A DNA stretch of 64,000 bases from Lepisosteus oculatus (Eukaryota > Chordata > Actinopteri > Semionotiformes > Lepisosteidae), in assembly GCF_040954835.1 (NCBI RefSeq), contig NC_090700.1, positions 24,841,501 to 24,905,500 on the forward strand. Reading direction: 5' to 3'. A model generated the notes under the pieces. It was not told the origin of the DNA. It did no database searches and saw only the letters and a list, made by a program, of their open reading frames with translations. Each line of letters starts with the position of its first letter. The stretch's first letter is position 1. The position numbers were made by a program, and so were the translations under genes. Below, in pieces: positions 33,771 to 45,820 of this stretch.

Positions 33771-34815
33771 ACTATTTACATGGAAAACGGGCGATCTCCC
33801 CAGCCCGTATGCCCCTTTCACTGTGTGGCAGCTGCAATAGTCAGCGGCCTACCTAAACCCCGCCCTGACCACTCCTGTCCTGCCCCTCACCGCGCACCCC
33901 AGCCGGGTGTTCTTCAGCCGCCCCCCAGGGCGAATGCGCTACAATGCTAAAAATAAGATACACTCTGCAGACATTCACAACAGCGACTGTCAGAAGATAG
34001 GACACAGCAACTCAGACACCCATTGAATGGAAAGGGACACTTTAATGTTCTGTGCGGGTGGTACAGCACTCCACCGCGCCCGCGCGCCAGCAAAGAGAGA
34101 GATACACACCAGTTTTCATTGTCAAAAAGTAATTGTTTTTTACTTTTGTACAATTTGTTTTACATTCCTCTTGTTTAACAGGAATGTTTTGTTTCTGGAC
34201 AGACTGTTAAACTAGGGGAAAGAGTGCCTATGAAAGACGGGTTCCTTTCGCGAAGTCTGGAGACATTAGAAGCTTGCCACACCCGGACTGTTACACCAAC
34301 GCATTAGCAAGTTAAAGCTATCCCATTGAGGAGCTGGGTGCAATAATTGTTTTGTTCCTTGATTTTCTGATCTGCAAGGCCATTTGAATTCTGTCTGGCA
34401 TTGCCAGATTGTGAAAAAATAAAAGTATTTAAATCATAAGATACAATCTACAGACATTCACAACATATACATATCTTAAAACATTTACATATCTTGTTAA
34501 ATTATTACTTTAAATATGTACTTTAAGTTACTGAAACAGCCAGTTAATAAAATCGTTGCAATTTTGTTCTTGTTTGGAGGTGGGGATATTCTGACAACAA
34601 TTGATTTAAAGACAATCGGTCAAAGTGAAATGAAATACAATATTACGCTGGGTAAACGTTCCAAGGTCAAATTCTTCCGTGATGGGGGTACCTTTAAAGG
34701 TCTAAGCCGGAAACCATCATTATGTCTCATTTTTGATTCTCTCTTCCAAATGAGAACAAAATTGCGACAATTTTATTAGCGGGCTGTTTCAGTAACTCAA
34801 AGTATTTATTTAAAG
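33771..34815. other. Repeat-derived intergenic DNA, no gene
   Basis: Contains a block (33950-34060) repeated at 43675-43785 (ctgtcagaagataggacacagca), a segment at 34255-34325 matching in reverse 43825-43890 and in part 61690-61745, and a block at 34590-34650 resembling 32945-33000. Nothing coding is supported. Confidence 0.5.
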
Positions 34816-34819
34816 TAAT

Positions 34820-35060
34820 AATTTAACAATAAATCCCGCACCCAGCAGAAGAATCCTACTCCGTTGGGCTGCTGAGCAAGGCCCTTAACCCCAACTGCTC
34901 CAGGGGCGCTGTACAATGGCTGACCCTTTACTCTGACCACAGGCTCTCTCCCTATCTCTTTCATCTGTGTGTCTGTGTATCTCATGGAGAGCAAGCTGGG
35001 GTATGCGAAAAGATAATTACTAATGCAAGAAATTGTAAAGGGTTAATAAAGTAATGTTGT
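34820..35060 (-). mobile_element. Dispersed fish-type short repeat
   Basis: Contains words common in fish interspersed repeats: gctgctgagcaaggccctta, aggggcgctgtacaatggc and gagagcaagctggggtatg. Class and orientation uncertain. Confidence 0.45.
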
Positions 35061-35800
35061 TGTATATCTAAGCAAGTGTTCCTGCATCCCTCTTCTGCAC
35101 TATAGGCATGGCTTTTATTCTGTTTGCTCCATTTCTAAAACTTTTTGCTCATGTGCATTTTTGTATTTTTTTACACCTCTAGCACTTTAACGTCCTGAAT
35201 TTTCATTTGCCTTAATTTGTAGAATGAATTTGAGTTTTAGCCTTAAAAATCTTAAGTTTTCACTATCTTTTGTTTCTTGTCCTACAACTGTTATTATTGA
35301 TCACCATGACTTCATTCAGCCTTTCCTGAACGTCTATGACAGGCAGAGAGAGTGCTGTTTCTGGTGCGATATTTTGCAGCTGACATTTCACTGTTTTAAA
35401 CGAACAAGAAATTAGATTGCTCATAATCACTTATTCTATATAAATACAGCGTAATTGCCCTCCGAAAATCCTCTTTTTCTTGTTCGTTTTAGAGACCTTG
35501 ATCGAAACTGATTTTAGATGTCAGAAAGGATTTATTTTCTCTGTATTTCCTACATTGCTTTGTCGAGATTTTAACTTTATATTTAGGCTCAGATTTCAAC
35601 TATAAATCGTACACTAATTAATAGCAGTAAATACTGATGTTTTGCTCCCTCTTACCACAAAAATATATATGTTTTGTAGCTGGGATGAACTTTATTTCGT
35701 ACGCGTAGCTACTGCGATTTGGACACGAAGCGGTTAAAGATGGCGGCAAATCAGGCACCCAGAGAGGGGGGGGGCGTCTTCTCGCCTCCATAACTAAAAT
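35061..35800. other. AT-rich intergenic DNA, nothing recognised
   Basis: Short open frames only; 35410-35450 (gattgctcataatcac) weakly resembles the block around 44080 and 61600. Confidence 0.4.
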
Positions 35801-35804
35801 GCCA

Positions 35805-36055
35805 AATAGGAGTGGCTTAAGCGACATACACAGTCGTGTAACTGACAGTTTGAGGTAGCCTATCGTGTAAATTTCGCTTTGTTGCTGATAGGTTAAGCTT
35901 TCGAAACTCTGCCCCAAAGTCATGTGACTGATTTTTCGCCCTGTTTCGTTGGTTAAACGCAATGATCACAAGCACCACCATGGTAACTGGGATGTGTAGT
36001 TTTTAATTCCGTTTGAATTATAACTGTACGTACTGTCTTCATATTTGGCCAGGGC
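35805..36055 (-). repeat. Dispersed repeat, inverted copy of 62655-62862
   Basis: Both carry, in opposite orientation, agtcatgtgactg, accaccatggtaactggga, ttcgttggttaaacgcaatg and the end tacgtactgtcttcatat. The copy at 62655 forms part of copy B of the TA-flanked element. Confidence 0.75.
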
Positions 36056-36779
36056 TTTAAAAAGAAGGCGCGCCAAAAAATTTCGGTGCCGTCGTCTCCG
36101 CTTTAAAGGTACAACCGTGCTGGAAGAATTTGACCTCGGAACGTTTGCCCAGCGCACATTTAGTACAAAGTCAATGACGTTTAATAGCCTCCAGGTCTGG
36201 GTTACTGTGGATATACAGTATGTTATGCTTCAGAATAAGGTAAAAACATGCGATATATATATTTTTCGCTGGTTTTGATTGCGTTATCAATGCATATTGG
36301 AAGTTTGGAAGTGCATCATCAGATAAAAAGTGACTTTGTGATCGATTGTCTTGGGTTTTTTTAAAGCTCCGGTTGTCCTTTTTCGATTGATAACATGGTT
36401 CTGTTGGTAAAAAACGATTTAAAATGCCGAAGGAATCAAAGGTGGATCTTGATTTCCACCGCAGCCGTGCGTGACCAAGCTGAGGAGAGCACACGTGTGG
36501 TGTGGACCTTCTCATGCAATTTCCAAAAGTGGTTTTGTGAAAAACAATTTTGACACTTTTTGATTAATAAAAGGTTTTCTGTAAAGGTTTTGTATTTTTG
36601 GTGATATAAAATAATGAAGTGAAATGGTACTTTTGCGGCAGGTTTTTCCAGAAAAGGGGACACCGGCAGCCTAAGAGGCTGATTAGTTCTCTTTTATTTT
36701 TCTTATTGTATTACGAGTTTCCTCATGTGTATTTATTTAATTGACATTTATGTTGCTTTACTGTATTGCTGTGTTTTCC

Positions 36780-36900
36780 TTTACAACTGAAAGTATATCT
36801 CTTAATTTTAATATTTTATTTTTACGCTTGGTTTGTAAAGCACTTTGAGCTGCTATTTGTATGAAAGGTGCTCTATAAATAAAGTTTATTATTATTATAT
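36780..36900 (+). mobile_element. LINE 3' tail
   Basis: Ends gtatgaaaggtgctctataa then ataaagtttattattattat, and matches 57180-57325, which directly follows a reverse transcriptase remnant. The coding part is missing here. Confidence 0.6.
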
Positions 36901-37970
36901 TTCTGCTGAGAGCCGCACTTCAAGTACTGCACCTTCTCACACGTGTAGCCAGCTGTGTTGAGCCGTGGTTATATGATGTCATCTTTTATTTTATTATTTT
37001 ATTTTGTGAACTTCCCCCAAATGAGTTCCGTTTTTCTGTATGGAGTTGGCTTTGCGACAGCCCTTGGGGTTTGTCGGTGGCGGGGCGCCAGTGAAGGTGC
37101 CCCTGGGGTCACAGGCGGCTCGTTTCTCTGGGGAGCCCTCAGACGCGCTGTGGCCGCCAGTCGGGTGAGACGCCATCACTGTCTCTCTTCAGCTAGCTCC
37201 TGCCACTGGATTTGAATCCGTTTCTTTTCTGTTTGAAATGCTGACTAGTGTGGTGTGATATACTGGTGAGCTGTGCTGCCCGTGATGGTTTCTTGCTGAA
37301 GGAGAGAGTCAGGGTGTCTGGTCTGAGGGGCTGTGGCGAGATGATCACCTGCCGGAGTGGAGTGGCGTGGGGGGGCGACACGTGCTCCTGCAGGTGAGCG
37401 TGCCAGCGGCATTTTTAATTTTATTTTAATTACAGATTCGTGTGGCGACATTATATATATATATATTATTTCTGTAGTAGTACAGTTGTGTGCCAGATGA
37501 ATCGCGGTAATGCACGAAGGTGATGTTTAATGCCTCACACGGTGTTGACCCACATGTTGTGTTTTGCTGAGCAGGAGAGAGAGGGACATTCAGCGTGTGT
37601 GACGCCAACGGGTTTTCTGTTCTAGAGGCTCTGTCATCCGTTGTGTTATAATTGTTTTCTTTCTTATTTAGTATTTCAGGTGTGTCGATTTTATGAACCA
37701 AATGTTAACGTACAACACGGGAAAAGGTGCATTGTAGAGTAAGATAACGGATATCGGCTTGTATCGTGGAGAGGACGTATAATGTGCTGAAAGATGGGAA
37801 GAGAAAGGGGCGATTTCTGCGCGCATTCTAATTATTGTGATTGATTTGATATTGATCTGATATGTGTGGTCATGTGAATGTACATAGATGGTGGGTATGG
37901 TGTTAATAATATATGATATATCATTCTTTCTATTTTTATATATGGTAATCCTTCTAGATATTATGATTCT
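36901..37970. other. Intergenic DNA, nothing recognised
   Basis: Includes a GC-richer stretch (37060-37400) without a convincing gene or promoter, and a short (ta)n run near 37455. Confidence 0.4.
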
Positions 37971-39375
37971 GTTTCCCGAAAGCATCGTAGCGCTGAGAAC
38001 ATCGTAAACTCGCTCTTAAGCTCGATCGTTAAATGACGAGTGTTTCCCAAAACCCATCGTAACTGAAGTAGCACGTTAAATCCTTCCTCATCTACGTGCT
38101 CCCCGACCCGCTCGTTCATCACTAAGTGCTTCTTAAACTGGCCTCCTCCTGCCCACCCTGAGCGCCAGAGATCGCCAGACAGAGCACAGTCACTTCACGC
38201 CAGGGGCATCCTCTGGGAATACAGGACACTAAGAGTTTATATGAAGGAGTTTGATATTGTGTTGTACTGTGTCAGAGGAAATTCGAAAAAAGAACATTTA
38301 TTTATACAGTGATGAATTTATGAGTCATCTTGGGTATATTTCCTATTCATTTTTATACTTGACTAGATGATATTATTTTCAGTATGAAATGCAGCAATGC
38401 ATTATTTTAGTGAAATCATTGGGCCTAACATGTATTTCTAATGTAGCGCCACGCAGGGCGCTTTAGTCATGCGCACGCAAGGCGGGCTGAGAACAGCACC
38501 TGGGCTCTACCGGACTGTATAGCGGGACGGAGGCTGGGATACAGTCTCTTCCCTTCAGGTGTGTGTGTGTGTTAGTGAAGGTGCAGCGCTGTAACCCCTG
38601 TCCCTGTGTGTGTACCTTTCCCGATTCGAGTTAATAAATGTGTTGTTCAGCCCCATTCCTGAGTCCCACGCCTGCTCCATTCCGTACCCAAACCCGCGGT
38701 CGATACCGCGTAGTTCCAGCACCGTTTGATGTTCTGTCGTGATTGTTGATGGTAAAGCTTAGATCTACTTGTTTTTAAATTTGATTATAGGTCCTCTATT
38801 TGTTGAGTGACACATGCCAAGCTTAGTAGTTAATGTTTCCATTGAGTTCCAGTACACCCAATAACTCTAAATAACAGTTTTTTCTCATGAAATATTGTGA
38901 TTCTTAACTATGGCAGCGCGCCAAAAAATATTGCTTTAAATCAAGGACGTCGTGTGGGACGCATACACTGTCCACGCAGTTAATCTTGGTTTTCTTTTAC
39001 GGCATGTCAGTCATTTCTTTTCTTTGCTCTTAGAAACAATAAGGTCCCTTTTTGTGCCTATCTATACGCTTTTGCTTAAATTATGATGTCAAGATTACTT
39101 CATATTCCTTTTCACAACTTTATTTCATCCCACTGAAGGACCAAAACCGACACCATATAATGAAAGAATTGTCAATCGATTGTTTTTCAATCGACTTGTG
39201 ATGCTTTTTGCTAAGCGACTTCAGGGGCGGGGTTAACAAAGAAGTACTTTATACTGGCTCATGAAATGACCAATTAAGAGGGGTTTGGGAAACGCACGAA
39301 AAAGTAGCTCGTACGTTACATACGTACATCGTAAAGTTGCTCGATAGTCTCTAAGATTAGTTGTTTTCGGGAAAC
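37971..39375. mobile_element. Non-autonomous inverted-repeat DNA element, 1.4 kb
   Basis: The left end GTTTCCCGAAAGCATCG is mirrored on the right by TTTTCGGGAAAC at 39364-39375. A second nested pair, gtttcccaaaac at ~38042 and gtttgggaaac at ~39285, lies just inside. No transposase is present. Superfamily not assigned. Confidence 0.6.
38443..38725 (+). repeat. LTR-like insert inside the 1.4 kb element
   Basis: A GC-rich 280-bp block starting tgtagcgccacgcaggg, with AATAAA (within gttaataaatgtg) and a C-rich 3' part, set in AT-rich DNA. Could be a small solo LTR; no clear target duplication was seen. Confidence 0.3.
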
Positions 39376-39409
39376 TCACCCCTGTTCTTTATCCTTCTGC
39401 TCTCACTGT

Positions 39410-40030
39410 GTTTAGTACCACCATCTACTGTCTCCTCTAACTGTGTATTGTCATCATGCATATCTTGTGTATTATTTATTGTTGTTGGTTTTGTCATTCT
39501 TTTAAGAAGACACCTTTCAAGGCGCTATATAAATTAATGTTTATTATTATTATTTATTTATTTTCTTAAAGTTGTACATTCTGACGCCATGAGATTTTGA
39601 GATTTTGAGATTTTCATACTTTTGGCTTCTACAACAAACAGTAACAATGCCCTTGAATGGTTCTGCAAAAGTTTAGCTGTATCTTTAAAGCCATCCTCAT
39701 CTTTATCAGGTACAAAGAAAAGAAGGTAGGTCGGCTTCTGTTTGGAATGTTTTAGTTAGTTTTAATTTTTTAAACCCCAAGTAAACATATTTTGTGCCTT
39801 TCTCTGAACTTTTTTGCATTTCAGTTCAGTTGTTTTTAAGCTTATTTTACAGTTGCTAGGTTCCTGAACTGTGCAGTATTTCTTTTGGGTTTTGTGCAAA
39901 TCATATTCTAACGGTTGGGGGGAAAAAGCACAGGTGCCATCCCACCATTAAACTCTGAAACTTACCTTAGCCGATTCTTCAACTAAACCAGACATGTTAA
40001 CTAAGTGTTACAGTATGTTCTTTGAATGTG
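39410..40030 (+). repeat. Dispersed duplication, matches 57440-57590 and 58103-58390
   Basis: The left part (catctactgtctcctctaac) ends in a LINE-type tail (caaggcgctatataaa then ATT repeats) and matches 57447 on. The right part (aaaccccaagtaaac to ttaactaagtgttacag) matches 58130-58385. In the second locus the two parts are ~500 bp further apart. Confidence 0.75.
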
Positions 40031-41345
40031 TGTCAGCCAATCAGATTTCAGGACCGGAATTATTGGTTTTGTAATGGGGAATATGGTATGGAATCACGTA
40101 TCTAAAGAAATGAATAATGACATTAATTTAAGGATCTGAATATCTAAAAATATGTATCTATATAGCAGGTAGTATTACTGTATTCCACTTTCTTTGTAAA
40201 TACGGAATAACAGATTCACAACGCGAAGCTGTGTCACTCTTCTGGGTAAAAAAAACGTTTTGAACACCCTGTTTTTAGTAAGCTGCTGAGTAAAGAACAG
40301 GAATGTTCCTGCTGTCAGTCTTTACCGAAGATATCCCTAATAGTATTAATAATGAATGACCTTGGACAAGCTGTAAAGTCAAAGTATAACCCTGGTCCAC
40401 ATTCTTTGTAATCGTCTTTGTAAACGAAAAAACTTTATTTTGTGTGACGATATGAAGTTTTCACGAAACCTCCCCGAGTTGTGAGAACACGTGCTTTGTG
40501 TATACAGCACATTGTGAATGTTTTCACAGCCTTCACTTTGTCGTTTTTATGTCATTTTTTGACCACGCACGAATATTATTATGTCCATATCTTCGCAGGG
40601 GAATCAGTGCGAATTGTAATACTAATTAAATGACCGCGGGCACTTTCCACCCCCTCTACATTCTCCGAGTAGAATAGGCTAACCTTCTAATGAAAGACAG
40701 TCCACCCTCCCCCACGGACAGGAAAAGTGCCCGCAGGCAGGCAGTATGGTCAGTCACAGTGAACAGTTTTAACTGCACTGCATCGCAGAGAATACCAGGG
40801 CGCATTTTTTCTACTCCCTGGCGGAAACGGGCTTCCATAAGAATCAGTATAGCTTCTGGGAAATCCATTTTTCCTGCATTAAAGTTGAAGTCGTTCAGAG
40901 CGCCGTACATTGCAAACTCTAAACGTTTCATTTTGAGCTGAAGACCCTCACAGATGAAGAAGGATTCACAGCCGAAACGTGGCAGGCTGACGCGGATGAC
41001 ACTCCTCCATACACTCAAGTGAAAAATGAATAACGCCAATGTCAACGTTTTATTTACAATTTGTTGATAATAAAAATGTTAAGTTCTCTAAAGCTTTCTC
41101 AGTCGAGTATGATAATTTACCTAGGGAGCTGTGTAAGCATGTGTAGGCAGCAAAAGATCAGCTAAACTGGGAAGAAAACACTTTCAGAAAAAATGTTTCA
41201 GGTTTACAGAACACAGATCCCCAATGCAATTTCAACCAAACCTGTCCCCTCACACTCTGTCCCCACTGCGATTAGAATATACACAAAGCACTGAAATCTT
41301 TTGAGTAGATGATCAGGTGTTTCGCAGACGTAGGCATAGTACGTA
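40031..41345. other. Repeat-rich intergenic DNA
   Basis: Holds pieces of the TA-flanked family (40350-40430: gaccttggacaagctgtaaa) and an inverted copy of 32725-32870 at 40985-41135. A 129-residue frame at 40656-41045 on the - strand is unrecognised and may be chance or transposon-derived. Confidence 0.4.
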
Positions 41346-42349
41346 CAGATGCAGCCATTCAAAATGGGTGGGGTATTTCGCGGCATACCCTGCTGGGCGT
41401 GTCGTGGTGTCACGCGGTGTCATGCAGTGTCACTTGGTTAATCGCGCGTCATTTGACGCTCTGCCGGAAACTATCCGGCGTCACCTTGTAAAACCGCCAG
41501 GGGGAGCTTAACCTCTCATGTACAGCATTTGAGCTTTTAGTTTTGAACCGTGTATTATAGCATGTTAATCATCTGTCATTAAAATGTTGGTATATTTTAT
41601 GAAAGCAAGATTGCTCAGTTGGACAAAAGTACACAACCTACCTTTATCAGAAATATTTATGCATCAAAGCCTTTACCCAAGATATTACTAATAGTACTAA
41701 TAATGGATGACTTTGGACAAGCTGTATACTGAAAGTATAATTTCTTGAGCACATTTGTACAAGCACTTGGAATCTGTCCAAGCCATACTTTGTCAGGCAT
41801 TTTGTTTTACTTCAACGGGCATAAAAACTTCCTTGCTTTTAACAGGGCGTTTCATAATTTCTAACTATGAAAATGATTTAAAATGCGACACTTATCATTC
41901 AACTAGAGCTCAGAATATCACAAGGATCCTCAAGAGCACAGCAAAGACTTTATTAAAAGATACTTGTATGTATCAACGCTTTCTTTTCCGTATACCAGAT
42001 TTTATGGAACCACTTCAGAAGGGTGTCAGCCAGTCAGATTCCAGGAATCGGTACTTTAAAGGAAAAATACACACTGGTATTCCATTTCTCCCTAACGATT
42101 TTAAGCATCGAAGTATTTAACTAGCATGTGAAATAGCGTGTGAAACAGTGGTAGTTTTAAGCTCTTCTGCTAATATAAGATGGAATCGCGTATCTAAAGA
42201 ATTTAATAACAATATTGTTATATTCGTGTACTGCGACAGGGCTGTGTAGGGCTGTTTCGCTTGCCTCTTCATGTGACTTCCCCTGTAGCCTACTGGTCTA
42301 CGTGCCTGACTAACAACATTAGTTGTTTTTCGATCTACTGTATTGCTTT

Positions 42350-43313
42350 GAGATGCCACTTTTAAAGGTGATATGTAAAATAAAGTTTTTTATTATTGTT
42401 ATAGAGAAACATGATCAGATTTTCCCTGGTTCAGAAATAAAGATCTAAGGTGCTACACATAACTTTCTTAATTCGATGTATTTAAAGCAGTGAACTACTG
42501 TAGGTGTAACATAACATTCAGAAAAACAATCGAGAATAGTTTTGTGGTGTTTGTTTCGATGAAACGTTCCTAAAACGTATAATGTAACAAAATTAAAGAA
42601 GATTAAAATCTGTAATCTTTCCACTCGTACTGTAGTCATCGGAAAGTTTCTGCTTTATGTATGGATGGTATCAAAAAGCAATCTTAAGTGGTGAGAAAGC
42701 TGTGCTCAATGTATTTAAGGGACTTAAAAGTAAAAGGAGATGCTTCATATTGCTTGACTAATTTTAAAAACTAAGTTATAAATGCAGACGCTCCCTCGGT
42801 GCCGCGCCGGGTGTAAATATCAAAGTATACATACCCAACACTGATTGTACCCATCTGTCATGCAAATAAAACACCTTGAATTGAATTGAATTGAGGGAGA
42901 GAGGGAGGAGGGGGAGAGAGATAACCAGGACTCAAGGCAAATAAGGTACACTCCACAGGCATTCACAACAGCAACATATGAAACGTTTGCGCGTATAGTT
43001 AAGTTATTACTTGGTTTTCAAAGTGCAATGAAATACAATATTGTTGTTGTTGCTGTTCTTGTTGTTTTTATCCTGTAAAGTGTTTTGAGAAGCCACCTTT
43101 AAAGGCGATATATACTCTAAAAGCGCTGATTCTTATGGAATGTGTTCCGCCGGGGATTCAATTTATTTTTTTATTTTTTTTAATTGCGTATCTAAGGAAA
43201 TCTCAATATAACTTTGTTCATGAACAAACAGTGGCATGTTACATTATTAATAGTTTTTTTGTTAACAAGGCTCGCCAGCCATGTGAATCGAAAACTGTCT
43301 TTCTAGCTTTTTA
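42350..43313 (+). repeat. Module X in copy A (inverted in copy B)
   Basis: About 960 bp from cacttttaaaggtgatatg to tctttctagctttt. It recurs as reverse complement at 60402-61366, and its middle part recurs a second time in direct orientation at 62000-62270. Confidence 0.75.
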
Positions 43314-43989
43314 AGTTGTGCGATGTGTAAACCACAATTCAAATAGAGAAAAAAAGACCTGACTGACAAGATTTAAGATGTGGCTGTCAATGTTGGAGTA
43401 AAAAAAACACATTGCCCGACGTGTGTTGCATTGCTTGAAAAATAACTTTATTTCGAGAGACTGGATAAGTAATTCAAGTGTTTTTTTTAACTTCCTGAAA
43501 AACAACTAATAATTTAACTATATGTGATATTAGGATATGTCGCTGTTGTGAATGTCTGTGGACATGTGCTGGCTGGACAGGAGGCTCCACTGTACACAGA
43601 GAGGGGCGGGAGGAGGGGACAAGCCGATACATACTCTTAGAGTTTGATTAATAGGGAATATAATACAAAAATATAGTACTAAAAATAAGATACACTCTAC
43701 AGACATTCACAACGGCGACTGTCAGAAGATAGGACACAGCAGCTCAGGCACCCGCTGAATGGAAAAGGGGCACTTTAATGTTCTGTATGGCTAATACTAA
43801 AGCCAATACTGGCTCAATACCCTCAATGGGCTTTGACGTGCTAATGCGTTGGTTTAACAGTCCGGGTGTGGCAAGCTTCCAGTGTCAACTCGACTCGATT
43901 GGAAGACAATGAACGTATTTTAGCCCTAAATGAATTAATAGCAAACATGGTTTACATAAAATACATTTTTCCAAGAAAGTTTATAATAA

Positions 43990-44335
43990 TACGATCTAAA
44001 GTTGAAATCTGAGCCTAAATATAAAGGAAAAGCATTTTCAGAGAGCAATCACGCTGTGTTTATGTAGAAAAAGCGATTAGGTTTATGAGCAATCTAATTA
44101 CCTATTCGCTTAAAACGCTATATAAAATAAAGTTTATTTAGAGATGAATGATCAGTGTCGCAGTTTAAATAATTTTTGTAGGAGGGCTTGGACAGATTCC
44201 AAGTGCATTTTTTTGCAATTTACGTTGCATTGTCCAATGTTCTGCTGTGATACAGTTTAGAATACAGTTAGTCTAAGCTTTATCAGCTTATTTAAAATAC
44301 ATTTTTTGAATCCCCGGCGGAACACACTCCATAAG
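43990..44335 (+). repeat. Module Y in copy A (inverted in copy B)
   Basis: The words aagcgattaggtttatgag, gcttggacagattccaag and ttgaatccccggcgg recur in reverse at 61367-61680. Confidence 0.7.
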
Positions 44336-45180
44336 AATCAGCGCTTTTATACAGTATATCGCCTTTAAACACATATATTTTAACATGCATTTACGATTTA
44401 AATCAAAACGCGATTCAAATCAATATAAATATTTTTATTTTGTAACGCATAGGTGACTATTCATTGTTATTAAAAAGACTTAAATTCGATCATGTTGTGA
44501 TATTTAGAAATATGAATTTGTTTAGTGCGAGTGAGGTTTTATTTAATCTCTGACCAAGGGAAACGTTTCATTTTTTCAAAGAAATGTTTGTTAAAAAATA
44601 AAGTCATAGTTCCATGGGATTCAATCACAGACCATGTGACATGGGAGTCAGGAAACAAACACACAGCGCCACCACATTTGATAACGCTATAAGAATGCTA
44701 TAAAATAATGTGACTAGGCACAGAACAAGTTTACAGCACAGTACAATAATAAATGCTGACCATGACTTTAGAAGCATAAATTACCTTACACTCAATTTAA
44801 ACGCAAGCTGTCTTTAGCACTTGAAGCTGGTTCATACAGAAATGTAGAAATGCATTAGCCTGATTATGATTAAAAAACACATAATTAAACACACGTTTGC
44901 GATTTAAATCGGAATACGATTTAAATCAATATAAATGTTTATATTGTAATGCATACTGTCCAGCCTCCATTTCTCTATAAAAATGTACTCTATTGCACAC
45001 ACACACACAATAGAAGCAGGAAGCAGAAGCAGGGACCGTTGTCAGAAGGGAAGAAGGTGATTATTCATTGTTATCAAAAATGACTTAGAATCGATCATGT
45101 TGTGATATTTTGAAATATAAAAGTCAATTGATTGTCCATAATATCGCTATTCTATTTTTTTGAAGAAATGTTTGTTAAAA

Positions 45181-45250
45181 GTCCAGCACCAGCTGGATTC
45201 GAACACACAACCTGTGAGTTGTTAGTCAGGCACGTAGACCAGTAGGCTAC
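45181..45250 (-). other. tRNA-like module, right arm of copy A
   Basis: On the - strand an A box TAGCCTACTGG (10 of 11 to the Pol III consensus) and a B box GTTCGAATCC lie 33-34 bp apart, with CTAACAA at the anticodon-loop position (as in valine tRNAs with AAC) and TTTT immediately after. The acceptor stem does not pair, so it is tRNA-derived rather than a working tRNA gene. Confidence 0.55.
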
Positions 45251-45820
45251 AGGGGAAGTCACATGAAGAGGGAGGCGAAACAGCCCTACACAGCCCTGTC
45301 GCAGTACACGAATATAATCATATCGTTATTAAATTCTTTAGATACGCAATTCCATATTATATTCCCTATTAATCAAATTCTAAAAGTATGCTTGTTGACT
45401 CCGGTATCTCTTTAGTTAAAGACTTCGATGCTTAAAATGTTTAGGGAGAAATGGAATACTGGTGTGTATTTTTTTCTTTAAAGTACCAAGACCAGCCATA
45501 TACAGTACTGTATGTTTATGTTCCAAAATTAATATCGTTTATGGCCTTCACACGCGTTATAGTATGCTCCTATTCTTTTTATGCTCAGCTACTAAGATTT
45601 CCCTTCAGTGGTAAAATTCAATATCTACAACGGGCACAGTAAAGACATTTACTGTACTGTAAGTCTTTCTACGACAGACCAACGGACCACGAGTGTCCCT
45701 GTCGGTCAACCAATCACGTACCGCGGTACCCCGCGTCATCTTGCATCATGATGCGCGACACCGCAGCCATTTACCTGCGGTACGTGTCTGTACTGCTCAC
45801 TTTGAATGGCTGCATCTGTA

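Larger units (their letters stand above)
41346..45818. mobile_element. TA-flanked inverted-repeat element, copy A (4.5 kb)
   Basis: Left end TA/CAGATGCAGCCATTCAAA and right end in mirror form CTTTGAATGGCTGCATCTG/TA, so both ends abut TA. Close to both ends lie CpG-rich runs with repeated tgtcacg-type words. Inside, long segments of the two arms are inverted copies of each other (42060-42318 against 45215-45470). No transposase frame is visible. TA duplication suggests mobilisation by a Tc1/mariner-like enzyme, an inference. The interior has been loaded with other repeats. Confidence 0.6.

Noticed and set aside
33227..33840. Overlapping 80-120 codon frames at 33.2-33.8 kb
   Set aside because: Products of the 120-bp tandem repeat, open in several frames, with no conserved domain.
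42350..44335. Simple single inversion between elements A and B
   Set aside because: Modules X and Y are each reversed but keep their order, which one inversion cannot produce.
45181..45250. Functional valine tRNA gene
   Set aside because: Promoter boxes and the anticodon-loop word are present, but the acceptor and T stems do not pair convincingly and it is part of a repeated element.
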